Assembly (NCBI GenBank): GCA_003963145.1
Contig: RXJJ01000003.1
Location: 176,146 to 240,145 of the forward strand
Direction of reading: 5' to 3'
DNA: 64,000 bases
Origin: Bradyrhizobiaceae bacterium
GTDB lineage: Bacteria; Pseudomonadota; Alphaproteobacteria; Rhizobiales; Xanthobacteraceae
In this document: positions 7,748-17,061 of the stretch, piece by piece
How the letters are laid out: each line of letters starts with the position of its first letter
Position numbering within the stretch: the first letter of the stretch is position 1
Program-made: the position numbers and the translations under genes
The notes under the pieces: model-generated
The model's input: only the letters and a program-made list of their open reading frames with translations
The model's database searches: none
What the model was told of the DNA's origin: nothing

Positions 7748-9067
7748 ATGGAATGGAATGACATCCAGGGCGCGCTGAATGACACCCTGCATTCGGGGAT
7801 CACGCAAATCACCTCGCCCTGGTTCTACATCCAGGCCGCCATCGTCCTGATCGCAGCCGGTCTGTCGATCGCCGCCGCCGCTTTCCTGCGCGACAGGATG
7901 GACCCCGCCGCGATGACGATGGGCCTGCCGGCTCCGTTGCGTGTGCTGATCCGGGTTCTGAGGCAGCAGACCGGGGTGATCGTGTTCGTCCTGCTCACCT
8001 GGCTGGCGCGCATCGCGCTGGTCCATGCCGGACTTCTCAACCGCGGCTATCTGCTCGCCACCGCGACCAGCCTCGCCAGCGCCTGGATCATCATTCGCCT
8101 CGCCACCAGCCTGATCCACAATCAGTTCGTGGTGCGGGTGGTGTCGCTGGCGGCGTGGACGGTCGCGGCCCTCAGCATCATCGGCCGCCTCGACGACGCC
8201 GAAGACGCGCTGGATTCGGTCTCGGTCATGGCGGGCGCGCTGCGCGTCACTCCGCTTTTGCTCATCAAGGTCACGGTACTGCTTGGAATTGCGTTATGGC
8301 TCACCGGCGTTCTGAGTAATTTCCTTGAAACGCGGATCACACGATCGCACGACCTGACGCCCTCGATTCAGGTTCTGCTGATCAAACTGATGCGCGTGCT
8401 GTTGATCGTGGTCGCCATCGCGGTGGTGATGAGCATGGTCGGAATCGACCTGTCGGCCTTCGCGCTGTTTTCCGGCGCGATCGGCGTCGGCATCGGTTTC
8501 GGCTTGCAGAAGATCATCGCCAATTTCATCAGCGGCGTGATCCTGCTTGCGGACAAATCGGTCAAACCGGGCGACCTTGTGACCATCGGCGACAGTTCGG
8601 GCCGCATCAGCGCCATGAACACGCGCTACATCTCGGTGGCGGCCGGCGATGGCCGCGAATTTCTGATCCCGAATGAGGATCTGATCACGCAAAAGGTCGT
8701 GAACTGGACCTACACCGACAGGAACTCCCTGGTGAAGGTCAATTTCGCCACCAATTACGAGGCCGATCCGGCGCGGGTCTGCGAGGTGGCCGTGCAGGTC
8801 GCATCCGCGCATCCGCGCGTGATGAGCAGCAAGCCGCCGGGCTGTCTTTTGAGCGAATTCACCGATACCGGCATGAAATTCTCGCTCACCTTCTGGATCG
8901 AGGATGCCTATGCCGGGATGGACAATCTGCGCAGCGACGTGATGCTGGCGCTCTGGAAGGCCTTCAAGGCGGAAGACATCCGCGTGCCCTATCCGGTGCG
9001 GGAAATCCGCGTCCGCGGCGGGGCATTGCCGGTCGAAACCGTCGTCGAACTACCCGGCGCGGGCTGA
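7748..9067 (+). CDS. MscS-family mechanosensitive ion channel
   Basis: A 439-residue inner-membrane protein with five or six predicted helices before the MscS core. The pore-lining helix and hinge are visible as SAFALFSGAIGVGIGFGLQKIIANFISG, followed by the beta domain (VKPGDLVTIGDSSGRISAMNTRYISV) and REFLIPNEDLITQKVVNWT. Such channels open under membrane tension to release osmolytes during hypo-osmotic shock. The ATG follows AAGGA. It is transcribed away from the K+/H+ antiporter, so two turgor-related genes flank one intergenic region of about 260 bp. Confidence 0.9.
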   Translation: MEWNDIQGALNDTLHSGITQITSPWFYIQAAIVLIAAGLSIAAAAFLRDRMDPAAMTMGLPAPLRVLIRVLRQQTGVIVFVLLTWLARIALVHAGLLNRGYLLATATSLASAWIIIRLATSLIHNQFVVRVVSLAAWTVAALSIIGRLDDAEDALDSVSVMAGALRVTPLLLIKVTVLLGIALWLTGVLSNFLETRITRSHDLTPSIQVLLIKLMRVLLIVVAIAVVMSMVGIDLSAFALFSGAIGVGIGFGLQKIIANFISGVILLADKSVKPGDLVTIGDSSGRISAMNTRYISVAAGDGREFLIPNEDLITQKVVNWTYTDRNSLVKVNFATNYEADPARVCEVAVQVASAHPRVMSSKPPGCLLSEFTDTGMKFSLTFWIEDAYAGMDNLRSDVMLALWKAFKAEDIRVPYPVREIRVRGGALPVETVVELPGAG

Positions 9068-9131
9068 CGGGGCGCTTGCTTAAAGTGCCCGAAGCATTAG
9101 ATTAAAGGCACATTCCTTCCAGCGATCCATC

Positions 9132-9959
9132 ATGAATTACGTCGAAGCCACAGACGCCTCACTGCGAAAGACCGGACAGATCAAGCTGCATGGACCGGCG
9201 GCCTTCGCCGGCATGCGCAAGGCCGGCGCGCTGACGGCCCTGTGCCTCGACGAACTCGCGGCGATCGTGCGGCCCGGCATCTTCACCTCGCAGATCGACG
9301 ATTTCGTCCGCAATTTCGCTTTCAGCAACAACGCGATTCCGGCGACGCTGATGTATCGCGGCTATCGTTATTCGACCTGCACCTCGATCAACCACGTGGT
9401 CTGCCACGGCATGCCCGGCGACCGGCAGCTCAAGGAAGGTGACATCGTCAATATCGACGTCACGCTGATCGTCGATGGCTGGTACGGCGATTCCAGCCGG
9501 ATGTATCCGGTCGGCGAGATTTCGCGCCGCGCCGAGCGTCTCCTTGAGGTAACCTACGAAGCACTGATGCGCGGCATCGCGGCGGTCAAGCCGGGCGCGA
9601 CCACCGGCGATATCGGCTACGCGATCCAGAGTTTCGTCGAGCCGCAGCAGATGAGCGTGGTGCGCGATTTCTGCGGTCACGGCCTCGGGCGGCTGTTCCA
9701 CGACGAGCCGAACATCATTCATGTCGGCCGCCCCGGCGAAGGCGTACCGCTGCGCCCGGGCATGCTTTTCACCATCGAGCCGATGATCAATCTCGGCAAA
9801 CCCGGCGTGAAGGTCCTGTCCGACGGCTGGACCGCCGTAACCCGCGACCGCTCGCTGTCGGCGCAGTTCGAGCATTCGGTCGGCGTGACGCAGACCGGCG
9901 TCGAAATCTTCACGCTGTCGCCCGGCAAGCTCGACAAGCCGCCTTACCGAACCGCGTAA
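9132..9959 (+). CDS. map: Type I methionine aminopeptidase
   Basis: Removes N-terminal methionine from nascent proteins in the cytosol. The 275-residue product contains all five metal ligands of the pita-bread fold: D109 (IVNIDVTL), D120 (GWYGDSSR), H183 (GHGLGRLFHDEP), E216 (TIEPM) and E247 (QFEHSV). CTSINHVVCHGMPGDR is the type I substrate-pocket motif. About 12-20 residues precede the catalytic fold, without the zinc-finger extension of longer forms. radC follows on the same strand after about 120 bp. Confidence 0.96.
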   Translation: MNYVEATDASLRKTGQIKLHGPAAFAGMRKAGALTALCLDELAAIVRPGIFTSQIDDFVRNFAFSNNAIPATLMYRGYRYSTCTSINHVVCHGMPGDRQLKEGDIVNIDVTLIVDGWYGDSSRMYPVGEISRRAERLLEVTYEALMRGIAAVKPGATTGDIGYAIQSFVEPQQMSVVRDFCGHGLGRLFHDEPNIIHVGRPGEGVPLRPGMLFTIEPMINLGKPGVKVLSDGWTAVTRDRSLSAQFEHSVGVTQTGVEIFTLSPGKLDKPPYRTA

Positions 9960-10081
9960 AGACTGCGTTTCCCTGCCGCGAATAGCGACGACGCGGCTCG
10001 CGGTCAGAAAATGCCCTTTGCAAAACCATGGCGGCACGGCATGCTCGCTCAGGCTTTCCGAGGCTCGAGCAAAGCGCCGAC

Positions 10082-10816
10082 ATGCCGACCGCTGACGACT
10101 CTCCCAAAACCGTCGCTCCCAAGACCTCCGGCTTTTCCGAAGCACCGCATTATCACGGCCACCGCGAACGGCTGCGCGAGCGCTTCAACGAAGCAGGTCC
10201 CGACGCGCTCAGCGATTACGAGCTTCTGGAAATGGTGCTGTTTCGCGCGCTGCCGCGCCGCGACGTCAAGCCGCTGGCGAAATCGCTGATCGCAAAATTC
10301 GGCTCGTTCGCGGAAGTCGTCCATGCGCCGGAGGCGCGGCTGCGTGAAATTCCCGGCCTCGGTGAGGCCGCTACCACCGAGATCAAGCTGATCGCCGCGA
10401 CCGCCAGCCGCGTCGCGCGAGGGCAGGTGAAGCTGCGCGCGGTACTGTCGTCATGGTCGAGCGTGATCGAATATTGCCGCGCGGCGATGGCGTTCGCCGA
10501 GAAAGAGCAGTTCCGCATCCTGTTTCTCGACAAGCGCAATCAGGTGATCGCGGACGAATTGCAGCAGGTCGGCACTGTGGACCACACGCCGGTCTATCCG
10601 CGCGAGGTGGTCAAACGCGCGCTGGAATTGTCGGCCACCGCGATCATCCTGGTGCACAACCATCCTTCCGGCGATCCGACACCCTCGGCCGCCGACATTC
10701 AGATGACAAAGTCGATCATCGCGATCTCAAGCCCGCTCGGCATTTCGGTGCACGACCACATCATCGTCGGCAAGAATGGACACGCCAGCCTCAAGGGGCT
10801 GCGGCTGATTCCCTGA
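10082..10816 (+). CDS. radC: RadC family protein (JAMM domain)
   Basis: A 244-residue RadC protein. The N-terminal UPF0758 part carries a helix-hairpin-helix ([17 protein letters not shown], about 89-105). The C-terminal JAB/MPN domain holds the metal motif with H192, H194 and D198 in [14 protein letters not shown]. The historical DNA-repair role is disputed, and the biochemical function of the family is not established. I chose this ATG because the sequence after it begins the conserved region; an ATG at 10028 would add 18 residues. It ends 12 bp from a convergent gene, with no terminator visible between them. Confidence 0.92.
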   Translation: MPTADDSPKTVAPKTSGFSEAPHYHGHRERLRERFNEAGPDALSDYELLEMVLFRALPRRDVKPLAKSLIAKFGSFAEVVHAPEARLREIPGLGEAATTEIKLIAATASRVARGQVKLRAVLSSWSSVIEYCRAAMAFAEKEQFRILFLDKRNQVIADELQQVGTVDHTPVYPREVVKRALELSATAIILVHNHPSGDPTPSAADIQMTKSIIAISSPLGISVHDHIIVGKNGHASLKGLRLIP

Positions 10817-10828
10817 TCGCGCGCGAAC

Positions 10829-11524
10829 TTATTGCCGCATCATGATCAGGGGATCGGTGGTGTCCGGCACCAGCCGCCACTGCGCGTTGTCGTCGGCCTC
10901 GAACCGCCATATTTCGCCCTTGGCGGAGATCAGCAGAATTTCGCCGCGCTCGATGCGCCACATCGTCGGCGCAAAAGCCGCAATCGCGGGCTCGCATCGC
11001 GGCTTGAGAAACACCTGAAAATTGTCCGGCGAATTTTCCACCGGCGTATTGGTGAGCGTCAGACCGCACACCTGATTATCGTTGCCGCGCACCATCGACC
11101 AGTCGCCGATCAGCTGGTCGGTGGACTTCGACAGCGCGCGGGCGGCAGCAAGGTTTTGCAGAAGATAGACGCCCTCTCCCGTGCGCGTGCCCTCGAAAAT
11201 CCCGCTCTCGACCTCGGTCACGTCGATGACGGACTGCCCTTTCGCATCCTGCAGACGAACGATGTCGAGGCCCTTCACGCTCCACGTCGCGATCGTCTTG
11301 GTAAACGGAAGCGCCGCAGCGCATCCCTTGTCCAATTCAAGCTTCATGCCTTGGGGGGCGCCATCGCTTTTCAGCGTGATCGCACATGTCTTGTCCCGCC
11401 CGGCCGTCGACAATTCCCACTGACCGACCATATCGTTCGCAAGCGAGCGCGCATCCTGTGCCTTCGCGCCTCCAAAGCCGAGCGCGAAGGACATCAGGAC
11501 AAGGCTGGCGAGCAGTCGCGGCAT
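10829..11524 (-). CDS. Secreted protein with two AprI/Inh-like protease-inhibitor domains
   Basis: The 231-residue product has a signal peptide (about 1-22) and two similar beta-barrel-like halves. Residues 27-122 hold VGQWELSTAGRDKTC with cysteines 47 and 68; residues 134-231 hold IGDWSMVRGNDNQVC with cysteines 153 and 177. The G-x-W and paired-cysteine pattern matches the AprI/Inh family (also Omp19-like), which inhibits serralysin-type metalloproteases. Family members usually have one domain; a tandem pair is unusual. Its start overlaps the stop of the upstream dehydrogenase by one base, so the genes are co-transcribed. No serralysin gene is in the window. Confidence 0.75.
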   Translation of the reverse strand: MPRLLASLVLMSFALGFGGAKAQDARSLANDMVGQWELSTAGRDKTCAITLKSDGAPQGMKLELDKGCAAALPFTKTIATWSVKGLDIVRLQDAKGQSVIDVTEVESGIFEGTRTGEGVYLLQNLAAARALSKSTDQLIGDWSMVRGNDNQVCGLTLTNTPVENSPDNFQVFLKPRCEPAIAAFAPTMWRIERGEILLISAKGEIWRFEADDNAQWRLVPDTTDPLIMMRQ

Positions 11525-12492
11525 CAGCGTCCCTTGAACGGCGTTTCAGGCACGGGCGTGATCGGCGGCTTGCCGGAAAACCAGTTCTTGAGGTTGTCGA
11601 CCACAAGCTGATCCATCGCATCGCGCGTCGTTACCGAGGCGGAGGCGATATGCGGCAGCAGCACGACGTTGTCCATTTCGATCAACGCCTTCGGCACGTT
11701 GGGCTCGCTGGCGAACACGTCGAGGCCGGCGGCGGCGATGGTGCCGTCCTTCAGTGCCGCGATCAGCGCCTCCTCATCGACCACGCTGCCGCGCGCCACG
11801 TTGATGACGACGCCGCGCCGGCCGAGCGCTTTCAGCACATCGGCGTTGATCATTTTCGCGGTCGAGGGGCCGCCCGGCGTAATCAGGATCAGCGTATCGA
11901 CGTCCTTCGCCATCTCGATCAGATTCGGATAGTGTTTGTATTTCAAGCCCTCGACCGGCCGGCGCGAGTGATAGACCACCGGCACCGCCGAAGCCTCGAC
12001 CCGCCGCGCGATGGCCTGACCGATGCGGCCCATGCCGACAATGCCGACCGTACGATCGCGCAAGGAGTGCGGGCTGAGCCGGAAATTCCCGCCCGGCCAT
12101 TTGCCTTCACGGACATAGCGCTCGGCGGGGATAAATTCGCGCAGCGTTGCGATTAGAAGACCAAGCGCCGTGTCGGCGACCTCCTCGGTCAGCACATCCG
12201 GCGTGTTGGTGACGATGATGTTATGTTCGCGTGCATAATTGACGTCGACATGATCGTAACCGACGCCGAAGGAAGCGACCATTTCGAGCCTGGGAAAACG
12301 CGCCAGCATCGCGGCGTTGGCCTGCACCAGACCGGTGACGGCAAGCCCGCGAATGCGCGCGGCGACATCGGCCGGAAGGGCCTCGACATCGGCAACGCCG
12401 CGGCAGGAATAGGTGGAGAATTGCGCGGACAGCCCCTTTTCAACCAGAGGCTTCAGCGGGCCGTAGATCAACACATCGATTTTGTCAGACAT
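11524..12492 (-). CDS. D-isomer-specific 2-hydroxyacid dehydrogenase
   Basis: A 322-residue NAD(P)H-dependent oxidoreductase that interconverts 2-oxoacids and D-2-hydroxyacids, probably of the glyoxylate/hydroxypyruvate reductase group. The Rossmann motif is VGIVGMGRIGQAIARR (149-164). The catalytic triad is visible as R234 (NVARGSVVDE), E263 (DVFASEP) and H281 (LLPHIAS). SRRPVEG after strand beta-B of the Rossmann fold supplies basic residues that would favour NADPH. It lies 23 bp downstream of an ABC permease gene and just before the inhibitor gene, all on one strand, which suggests a role with the imported compound or a ThDP-enzyme product. The exact substrate is unknown. Confidence 0.9.
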   Translation of the reverse strand: MSDKIDVLIYGPLKPLVEKGLSAQFSTYSCRGVADVEALPADVAARIRGLAVTGLVQANAAMLARFPRLEMVASFGVGYDHVDVNYAREHNIIVTNTPDVLTEEVADTALGLLIATLREFIPAERYVREGKWPGGNFRLSPHSLRDRTVGIVGMGRIGQAIARRVEASAVPVVYHSRRPVEGLKYKHYPNLIEMAKDVDTLILITPGGPSTAKMINADVLKALGRRGVVINVARGSVVDEEALIAALKDGTIAAAGLDVFASEPNVPKALIEMDNVVLLPHIASASVTTRDAMDQLVVDNLKNWFSGKPPITPVPETPFKGR

Positions 12493-12515
12493 TCTTCTTC
12501 CTTGGTGTTTCCTTG

Positions 12516-13313
12516 TTATTCCTGTCCCAAAGCACTTTCGTGCCAGCCTCGTAGCACAAGATGCGAGGCCAGCGAGAGCGCGATGTGGATCACAATGCCT
12601 GCCACGCCGAGCAACAGCAATGCGGCGAACATGCGCGGAATGTTGAGCCGGTAGCTGGATTCAGCAATCCTGTAGGCCAGCCCCGACCCCGCGCCCGCCG
12701 ATCCCGCGGCGATTTCCGCCACCACGGCGCCGATCAGCGACAGCCCGCCGGCAATCCGCAGGCCGCCGAGCATGTAAGGCAACGCGGATGGCAGTTTCAG
12801 AAAGCGCAGGGTCTGGCCCCGGGAGGCGCCATAGAGCGTGAACAGCCCCATCAGATTCCGGTCCACCGATTTCAATCCGAGCAAGGTGTTCGACAGCACC
12901 GGGAAGAACGCCACGATGAAGGCGCAGGCGACCACGGCCAGATGCTGCGGCAGGTAAATCAGAAGCAGCGGCGCAATCGCGATCACCGGCGTGACCTGAA
13001 GGATCACCGCGTATGGGAAAAGAGCCGTCTCGATCCATTTCGAGCGGCTGAACAGAAGAGCCAGCGCAATGCCGCCTGCAGACGCCGCAACGAAGCCCTC
13101 CAGCGTGGTCCGCAAGGTGGTCAGAAGCGAATCGAACAGTACCGGCCAGTCCTGCACCAGCGTCTGTGCAATGAGCGCGGGGCTCGGAAGGATATAGGGC
13201 GGAATTTGCCCAAGACGGACAATCGCCTCCCAGGCGATCAGCATAACCAGCGCGATCAGGGCCGGCGGCACCACGCGCAACAGCTTCGTCTGCGGGCGAT
13301 TGTCCGGGAACAT
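12516..13313 (-). CDS. ABC transporter permease, SsuC/TauC family
   Basis: A 265-residue inner-membrane permease with about six helices. The coupling loop reads LKSVDRNLMGLFTLYGASRGQTLRFLKLPSALPYMLGGLRI, and PPYILPSPALIAQTL is the typical N-terminal signature of the sulfonate/taurine/nitrate group. Its natural partners in the window are the ATPase at 16296-17054 and the NMT1-type binding proteins at 13525 and 17062. The permease and ATPase are split by a ThDP enzyme and one of the binding proteins, an unusual order. The substrate cannot be read from the sequence. Confidence 0.9.
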   Translation of the reverse strand: MFPDNRPQTKLLRVVPPALIALVMLIAWEAIVRLGQIPPYILPSPALIAQTLVQDWPVLFDSLLTTLRTTLEGFVAASAGGIALALLFSRSKWIETALFPYAVILQVTPVIAIAPLLLIYLPQHLAVVACAFIVAFFPVLSNTLLGLKSVDRNLMGLFTLYGASRGQTLRFLKLPSALPYMLGGLRIAGGLSLIGAVVAEIAAGSAGAGSGLAYRIAESSYRLNIPRMFAALLLLGVAGIVIHIALSLASHLVLRGWHESALGQE

Positions 13314-13524
13314 ACCGTCTCTCTGTGACGCGACCGGATGAACCGGCGCAGGATTGCTCCGTGCTCATCTGCGCGCAGCCGCCTTCTTATACAAAGAAGA
13401 AAAACGGAGATACAGGCCGGGGGCGCGGCCCCAACGCATACATCGGATGCGTGATGACGGAGAGTGCGGCGAAAGAGCCCGCCCGCCCGTTCCGCCGCCC
13501 GCGCCTGCTTTCAGATCAATCGTC

Positions 13525-14526
13525 TCAACTGCCGTTTTTGTCGTACATGTTCGGGAAGAACAGATCCTTCCACGATCCGGCCTGCTCCTTGATCATGCCG
13601 GTACGGCTCATGAAGCCGACATATTGTCCGATGCCCTGCGGTGTGGACGTGAAGCTGACCTGCGGATCGTTCAGGATCGAGGTGATCAGCTGCTCGCCGG
13701 CGGCATCGCCGCTGAGCTTGACGTAGGTTTTCGCGGCTGCCGTTTTGTCGGCATTGATGATGCCGATCGCCTCGTCGAGAGATTCGACAAAGGCCTCGTA
13801 GATTTTCGGATTCTCCTCGCGGAATTTCGACGAGGTCCAGACCACGTTGAAGGTCGAGGGATTGCCGAGAATCTTGTACGAGTTCAGAAGCGTATGAACG
13901 CCCGGCTTCGCCAGCTCCATTTCCTGAATCGGCGCCGCGGTGAAATGCCCCGTCACCTCGGTCGACGACAACAACGCCCGCATGCCGTCCGGATGCGACA
14001 GCGTCACCGTCAATTTGTCGAGGTCGTTCTGATGACCGGGACCGAACTCCTTCTCCGCCGCCATCTGCAGAAGGATCGCCTGTATCGAAACCTTCACAGC
14101 CGGAAGCCCTATCTTGTCGCTGTCGGTCAGGTCGCGCAGCGTCCGTACGTTCGGCTTGTTCATGTTGAGATACAGCGGCATCGAATTCATCGCCGCCACG
14201 GCCTTCACCGCGAGCGGCGAATTTTTGGTCTTGGCCCAGAGCACGATCAGTGGCGGCACGCCGCCGGCCGCGAACTGGATCGAGTTGGAGAGCAGCGCGT
14301 CGTTCATGGCCGCGCCGCCGGCCAGAGTGAGATAATTGACCTTGAGATTGGGAATGCCGCGCTTGGCCGCGTTCTTCTCCAGAATGCCGCGATCCTGCAT
14401 GATCATCAGCGGCAGATGCCCAAGACTGGGTTGCCGCGCGATACTGATCTCCGACATTTCGGCGTGAGCGGCTCCCGCTCCTCCGAACACTACAAGCGCA
14501 ATCGCCAGTCGCTGCATCAATCGCAT
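13525..14526 (-). CDS. ABC transporter substrate-binding protein, NMT1/TauA-like
   Basis: A 333-residue periplasmic binding protein. The signal peptide is MRLMQRLAIALVVFGGAGAAHA. The mature part starts ISIARQPSLGHLPLMIMQDRGILEKNAAKRG, the usual opening of SsuA/TauA/NMT1 proteins, and includes LAGGAAMNDALLSNSIQFAAGG (ligand-pocket loop). The start was set at the ATG behind GGGAGG; a longer frame upstream overlaps the ThDP-enzyme gene. It is the first of two binding proteins in this block, which suggests either two substrates or two affinities for one permease. Confidence 0.9.
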   Translation of the reverse strand: MRLMQRLAIALVVFGGAGAAHAEMSEISIARQPSLGHLPLMIMQDRGILEKNAAKRGIPNLKVNYLTLAGGAAMNDALLSNSIQFAAGGVPPLIVLWAKTKNSPLAVKAVAAMNSMPLYLNMNKPNVRTLRDLTDSDKIGLPAVKVSIQAILLQMAAEKEFGPGHQNDLDKLTVTLSHPDGMRALLSSTEVTGHFTAAPIQEMELAKPGVHTLLNSYKILGNPSTFNVVWTSSKFREENPKIYEAFVESLDEAIGIINADKTAAAKTYVKLSGDAAGEQLITSILNDPQVSFTSTPQGIGQYVGFMSRTGMIKEQAGSWKDLFFPNMYDKNGS

Positions 14527-14549
14527 CGTCACGCCTCCCTGTTTTTTGG

Positions 14550-16178
14550 TTATCGCCGGATAATCGGTGCCGCCACGCTCTCCATCATCACATTGATACA
14601 AGCGGGTTTGCCGCTGCTGTGGGCTTGCGTGAGCGCATCGCCCAGTTCGTCCGCGCTCGACACGCAGGCCCCGAAGCCGCCGAGCGCCTCAACCGCGCGG
14701 TCGTAGCGCGCGGGCAGCAGCTCGCAATTCCTGGCGCGATCAGCGCCATATTGCCGGAGCTGGATCTGATATTCGGCGTTCCACCGCGCGTCATTGCCGA
14801 CCACGGCGATGAAAGGAATGCCGTAACGCACGGCGGTGTCGAACTCGGCCATGTGGAATCCGAACGTTCCATCGCCCATCACCGCGACCACCGGATGCTC
14901 CGGCCGATGGCATTTGGCCGCGATCGCAAACGGCAGCGACGCGCCGATGGTTCCTGCAATGCCGTTGATCAGCCGCCGGTCCCGATGAATCAGCGCCTGC
15001 GCCCACTGCCCGACCTCGCCGCCGTCGCAGATATAGGTCGCGCCGGGATGGCCCTGCAGAAAGGCGCCGATGGTGCGGCACATCTCGACCGGATGAATGT
15101 GATCGCGGCCGGCCGAACGCAACGATGTCCATTGCGGAGGCTGAAACTGCAAAAGACTGCCAACATCCTGAAGCCAGCCAGTCGCTGCGCGTTTCCCTTC
15201 GCTGCTTTTGATTAAAGCTGCAAGAACAGGTGCCGCATCGGCCACGCACGACATCGCAAGACGCTCTCCCAGCGCCTTTGCCGCGCGCGCGATCAATGTT
15301 TTGTCGGAATCAATCACGCCCCATTTGCACGTGGACGAAACAGCAGGCGCTTCGCCGAATTTCAAGGTGAAATCCAGCGGCTTGCCGATCAGCACGATGA
15401 GATCGGCCTGCGCCAGAACTTCCGCGAACGCACCAAGAGCGGGATCGTTGATGCCGCGCGGGCTTTCCATGCCGATCACGGGCACGCCGAGCGCATCGCT
15501 GGCTTTCGCCATCATGGCGCGGCCGCGCTCGGTGCAGAACATGGGTCCGCACAGCATCAGCGGTTTCGACGCAGCCTTGATCTGCGCCAGCACTTCACCA
15601 ACGGCTCCCGCATCCGGCGGTGCGGACGCGGCGGGCGTCACCGGCGGCGGCGCAGCATCGGGTATCGTCTGCTCGAGAAGATCGACCGGCAGGCTGACGT
15701 GAACCGGGCCGGACCGTCCGGATTTGGCGAGCGAAAAAGCCTTTGAAATGTCCGTGCCCAATGATGCCGCGGACCGCGACGTCCATGACGCCTTGGCGAC
15801 GGGACGCGCGAGATCGGCCTGCGGCATTTCCTGAAATGCGCCGCGGCCAAGTTCGTTCAGTCCGGCATGACCCGACAACAGCACAACGGGAGATTCGGAG
15901 GCGAGCGCCATATAGAGCGCAGCCACTGCATTGCTGTGGCCCTGCCCGCCGGTGACGAGCGCCACACCGGCCTCGCCGGTCAGCCGCCCCCACGCATCGG
16001 CCATATGGACGCAGGCCGCCTCGTGCCGAGCGTGAATTAACTTGATATTCGTCGCCAGCAGGGCGTCGAACAGCGGCATGACGTGATTGCCTGATACCGT
16101 GAAGATGTATTTCACCCCCACATTCTCAAGCGCCGCCGCGACGAGATCCGCGCCCCTGACAGCCGCGCCGTCCTTCAT
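14550..16178 (-). CDS. Thiamine-diphosphate-dependent enzyme, acetolactate-synthase-like
   Basis: The 542-residue chain shows the three-domain ThDP layout: Pyr domain with catalytic E53 (RHEAACVHMADAWGRLTG), a central FAD/NAD-like domain (about 190-325) and the PP domain with GDG at 435-437 and a matching asparagine at 462 (VVGND). Relatives are acetolactate synthases, oxalyl-CoA or phenylpyruvate decarboxylases and 2-hydroxyacyl-CoA lyases, so it probably decarboxylates or ligates a 2-oxoacid. Sequence alone does not fix the substrate. A small regulatory subunit gene (ilvH) is absent, which argues against valine/isoleucine synthesis. It sits inside the ABC-transporter block, 23 bp before a binding-protein gene. 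Confidence 0.88.
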   Translation of the reverse strand: MKDGAAVRGADLVAAALENVGVKYIFTVSGNHVMPLFDALLATNIKLIHARHEAACVHMADAWGRLTGEAGVALVTGGQGHSNAVAALYMALASESPVVLLSGHAGLNELGRGAFQEMPQADLARPVAKASWTSRSAASLGTDISKAFSLAKSGRSGPVHVSLPVDLLEQTIPDAAPPPVTPAASAPPDAGAVGEVLAQIKAASKPLMLCGPMFCTERGRAMMAKASDALGVPVIGMESPRGINDPALGAFAEVLAQADLIVLIGKPLDFTLKFGEAPAVSSTCKWGVIDSDKTLIARAAKALGERLAMSCVADAAPVLAALIKSSEGKRAATGWLQDVGSLLQFQPPQWTSLRSAGRDHIHPVEMCRTIGAFLQGHPGATYICDGGEVGQWAQALIHRDRRLINGIAGTIGASLPFAIAAKCHRPEHPVVAVMGDGTFGFHMAEFDTAVRYGIPFIAVVGNDARWNAEYQIQLRQYGADRARNCELLPARYDRAVEALGGFGACVSSADELGDALTQAHSSGKPACINVMMESVAAPIIRR

Positions 16179-16252
16179 GCCGCCTCCCGAGCGAACTGCC
16201 CTTGCCGGGCTCTGTTGGCGTGAAAGCTATACCGGCCCGTCGGCGCAGTAAA

Positions 16253-16272
16253 TATATCATATGTCTGATATA
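16253..16272. promoter_or_regulatory. Candidate operator: TATATCA-N6-TGATATA inverted repeat
   Basis: A perfect 7-bp inverted repeat around TATGTC lies in the AT-rich 117-bp gap between the ATPase gene and the ThDP-enzyme gene, about 75 bp before the latter's start. Such symmetric AT-rich sites are common for GntR-family repressors; the regulator is not encoded here. The AT-rich stretch could also supply a -10 element. Confidence 0.4.
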
Positions 16273-16295
16273 AGACTTGACCGTGAGCTCGCCGG

Positions 16296-17054
16296 TCAAC
16301 TCCCGCCGGTCCGCGACAGCGCGGCGAACACCTCGCGGCACATCCCCGCATAGATGGCTGAAGTCCGGAACTCCTCGCCGCGCGGCTCCGGCGGGCTGAC
16401 TGAAAACTGCGCGGCGATGCGTCCCGGCCTCGCCGTCATCACCACCACGCGCTGCGACAGGTACACCGACTCGAACACCGAATGGGTCACGAAAATCACG
16501 GTCTTGCCAAGCGTGCGCCACAGCGACAAGAGATCGTTGTTGAGACGAAAGCGGGTGATTTCGTCGAGCGCGGCGAACGGCTCGTCCATCAGGAGAATAT
16601 CCGGATCGGTGATGAGAGCGCGCGCCAGCGACACCCGCATTTTCATGCCGCCCGACAATTCGCGCGGAAAGGCATCGGCGAATTCGGCAAGCCCGACCTG
16701 CGCCAGCACATCGCCGGTGCGGGCGATGATCTCCTCGCGTGCCGCGCCGGCCAGCCTGAGCGGCAGGCCGGCATTGTCGCGCACGCTCGCCCACGGCATT
16801 AAAGTCGGCTCCTGAAACACGAAACCGATGCTGCGGCGCGCGCCGCCCGCAACGCTCACCTCGCCGCTGCTCGGCTCCGCAAGACCCGCGATGATCCGCA
16901 GCGCCGTGGACTTGCCGCAACCCGAAGGGCCGAGCAGCGAAACGAATTCACCTTTATTCACCTCAAGATCGATCGGGCCGAGCGCCGGCAGATCATTGGC
17001 ATAGATCTTGGTGACGCCGCGCAGGCTGACGGCTTTCGGGGTTGATCCGCTCAT
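16296..17054 (-). CDS. ABC transporter ATP-binding protein, SsuB/TauB family
   Basis: A 252-residue ATPase with Walker A GPSGCGKST (42-50), Q-loop FVFQEPTLMPWASV, signature LSGGMKMRVSLARAL, Walker B DILLMDEPFAALD and switch region VTHSVFESVYL. FQEPTLMPW is typical of the nitrate/sulfonate/taurine group. It starts seven bases after the binding-protein gene at 17062, so those two are one transcription unit. The only permease of its family in the window is at 12516-13313. Confidence 0.93.
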   Translation of the reverse strand: MSGSTPKAVSLRGVTKIYANDLPALGPIDLEVNKGEFVSLLGPSGCGKSTALRIIAGLAEPSSGEVSVAGGARRSIGFVFQEPTLMPWASVRDNAGLPLRLAGAAREEIIARTGDVLAQVGLAEFADAFPRELSGGMKMRVSLARALITDPDILLMDEPFAALDEITRFRLNNDLLSLWRTLGKTVIFVTHSVFESVYLSQRVVVMTARPGRIAAQFSVSPPEPRGEEFRTSAIYAGMCREVFAALSRTGGS

Positions 17055-17061
17055 CGCGCCG

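Noticed and set aside
13354-14706. Plus-strand frame of 450 codons
   Set aside because: Antisense to the binding protein and ThDP-enzyme genes; no ribosome site or motifs.
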